A stretch of DNA of 64,000 nt from Tetrahymena thermophila SB210 (lineage: Eukaryota > Ciliophora > Oligohymenophorea > Hymenostomatida > Tetrahymenidae). Made by a program: the position numbers and the translations under genes. Below, piece after piece: positions 62,376 to 64,000 of this stretch. The notes under the pieces are model-generated. The model was not told the origin of the DNA and searched no databases. It saw only the letters and a program-made list of their open reading frames with translations. Where the stretch lies: contig NW_002475961.1 of assembly GCF_000189635.1 (NCBI RefSeq), forward strand, positions 62,001 through 126,000, written 5' to 3'. How positions within the stretch are numbered: the first letter of the stretch is position 1; the number at the start of each line of letters is the position of its first letter.

Positions 62376-64000
62376 TCAAAAGCGTTTTATTATCTAACCA
62401 GAAGCTAGCTTCCTTATTCCTCTTACTACTTTTAATGTATACAAATCACGTGAGTCTTATTTTTGAGCTTTTTCGGTCTAAATATCTTCGTAATTGATAC
62501 ACTTTATGAATATTTAAAAGAAATACGCTTTTATTAGGTTAATATAAGACAGCTAATGAGGAATCACGTCATCAATTAAATCTATGCTATAGCAGTATTT
62601 ATAAAGCTAAACTATTTCTTATTGTTATTTCAACTCCTTTATATTACACTGAGACAGCTAGAGAAACAAGACATTATAATGGGAATGAGAGAAGTAATTA
62701 AATGGTAGTTTCTAATTTACATTTGAATATTTTTTAGCGCTAATTTTTAATCTCTAAATAACTAACTAAAGAATGTTTGAAATACTCTCGGGTACTCCAA
62801 AATTGTATAGGTTAGAATTCGTATACATATTAAGGACATTGTACATAAACAGTTTATTTAAATTATGATATTTGCCATATCTTTTAAGCTTTGAATTGTT
62901 GCTTTCATATAAAATTTAAATTGACTATTTTTTATTACTACTTTCATGGCTCTAATTAATTATTTACTCTCCAGTTTTACTCTGCTAAATACCTTCATCT
63001 TGTTCAATGCTTTCTTCTTCGATTCTTTCATTCTATTATGCCAAAGTTTTCTTCTGTTTTGAGAACTTAAACTACTTCAAAAGAGAAGAATCTTTTATCT
63101 AAAATTTGAAGAGAGAAGAGCAGTATTTCGAAACTTCGCACAAATTTTCTTTAAAACTGCTTAAGCCATCACTTTAAAAATTAGAAATTTCACTTAAGCT
63201 AAGACTATCATCAGTATTTATATTTTTACTATTTTACTATTCATGATATTTGTTGCTTTGCTTCACATCGATAAGACTATCTATTTCTAAAAATGGAGAT
63301 GGTGATTTTTAAATCTCAAATTTTTTTTTTGAAGATTGATAAATTTTGTTTTAGTGGACAGCGGAAGAAGGTTAATAAGTTGAAGCAAAAAATGTAGAAG
63401 ATTGATTTAATGTTGAAAAGAATTTATCAATTTGGTTGCCAACGCTTGCTGATGAGGTCAGTATGATGCAATCGTTTAATTTTTATAAATGCTCAGACAG
63501 CGAATTTATTCTTGATTTAGTTTAAATAAAGCTGTTCAGCGATTACTGTGCTTAATATATATTTAAAACAAGTTCTTTATTATCCCAATAACTCACTTCA
63601 GGAAGCTCTTTCTTATTATGAATAACTTACTCTAAAATTCGACCATCTTCGAGCTTTATCAACATTCTAGTGAAATCATTCTGAGCTGCATCTGCTTCAG
63701 TAATTTAATCTTAAATGAAAGGTTGTTGTTCTTGCTTTAAGTTGTTGAATTAATAAGATTTACGTTATTTATTGATTTTAACTTCTCTCAAAACTAAGTC
63801 ATTTTTCTTATTTAATCCACTATTTGTATGTCGTTAGATTTGCGTTAACTAATCTTATAAATCGTTTTAATATAATTCATTTGCTAAATACTCAGTTTTG
63901 TACTCTAATTTTGTTTCAACTTTGAATTTTTTCAGTAATTTTGAGTACTCCTTTTCTTCGGTACTGATCGCAGCTGCTTTAGTTTAGCATTTACTTTGCT
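62376..64000 (-). CDS. Partial gene, C-terminal 540 residues of an unrecognised protein
   Basis: A frame of 541 codons without TGA runs from the right edge to TGA at 62378-62376; the start lies outside the window. The length, the many TAA/TAG glutamine codons and the mixed codon texture make coding certain. The visible part begins with a Lys/Glu/Gln-rich, probably coiled-coil region. Ser/Gln-rich stretches follow, and the last 170 residues are a less biased, helical domain (for example VYQLRRYLDRKSSKQDSRD). No membrane segment and no known motif were seen. It could be a cytoskeletal or signalling scaffold; no function is proposed. Confidence 0.82.

Noticed and set aside
1..64000. CRISPR arrays, bacterial operons, insertion sequences or prophage
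   Set aside because: No spaced repeats, no Shine-Dalgarno-led gene runs, no transposase. Introns and the ciliate code show a eukaryotic nuclear origin.

Overview
The window looks like macronuclear DNA of an oligohymenophorean ciliate of the Tetrahymena type. It is very AT-rich. Its long reading frames only make sense if TAA and TAG are read as glutamine and TGA is the sole stop. Introns are short, AT-rich and bounded by GT and AG. The families found are eukaryotic: kinesin, HECT ligase, Rab, STIL/Ana2, nuclear RNase P RNA. Gene finders using the standard code break these genes into fragments, so all models here were spliced by hand with the ciliate code and checked for phase and length.

Layout. 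0-16 kb: a weak ORF, a Gln/Asn-rich coiled-coil gene and a seven-exon kinesin (both minus), a palindromic MITE-like element, and a 1218-residue coiled-coil/low-complexity gene (plus). 16-28 kb: an RNase P RNA gene with its own promoter (minus), a HECT ubiquitin ligase with a myristoylation-type N-terminus (minus), and, divergent from it, a STIL/Ana2-like centriole-duplication gene (plus). 29-36 kb: a degenerate metallo-beta-lactamase with two rhodanese domains, a PARP-type zinc-finger protein, a small leucine-rich-repeat gene and a Rab GTPase. 37-43 kb: a Gln/Asn-rich gene and a foldback element. 43-51 kb: three neighbouring genes that share a B-box-like zinc module but have different C-termini (FKBP; coiled coil plus microexon tail; WD40), with a tRNA-Arg(UCU) between the last two. 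51-64 kb: a leucine-rich-repeat gene with about one repeat per exon, a TMC-like membrane protein, a long empty stretch, and a minus-strand gene running off the right edge.

Main discovery. The B-box/coiled-coil gene at 45262-47693 (minus) ends in an array of 16 consecutive microexons, fourteen of 3 nt and two of 6 nt. Introns of mostly 50-70 nt (one of 132 nt) separate them. Every microexon is in phase 0, lies between canonical AG and GTAA/GTAAG signals, and encodes whole codons. Together they link the upstream exons in frame to a final 69-nt exon with a normal TGA. Any microexon could be skipped without changing the frame, so the gene could make many short tail variants. I know of no described gene with so long a run of single-codon exons; RNA data would settle it.

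The genes do not form an operon-like pathway, as expected for a ciliate macronucleus. Several relate to cytoskeleton and basal bodies (kinesin, STIL/Ana2, coiled-coil proteins) or to ubiquitin and membrane traffic (HECT, Rab). Local duplication of modules is visible in the B-box cluster and in the repeat-per-exon LRR genes.
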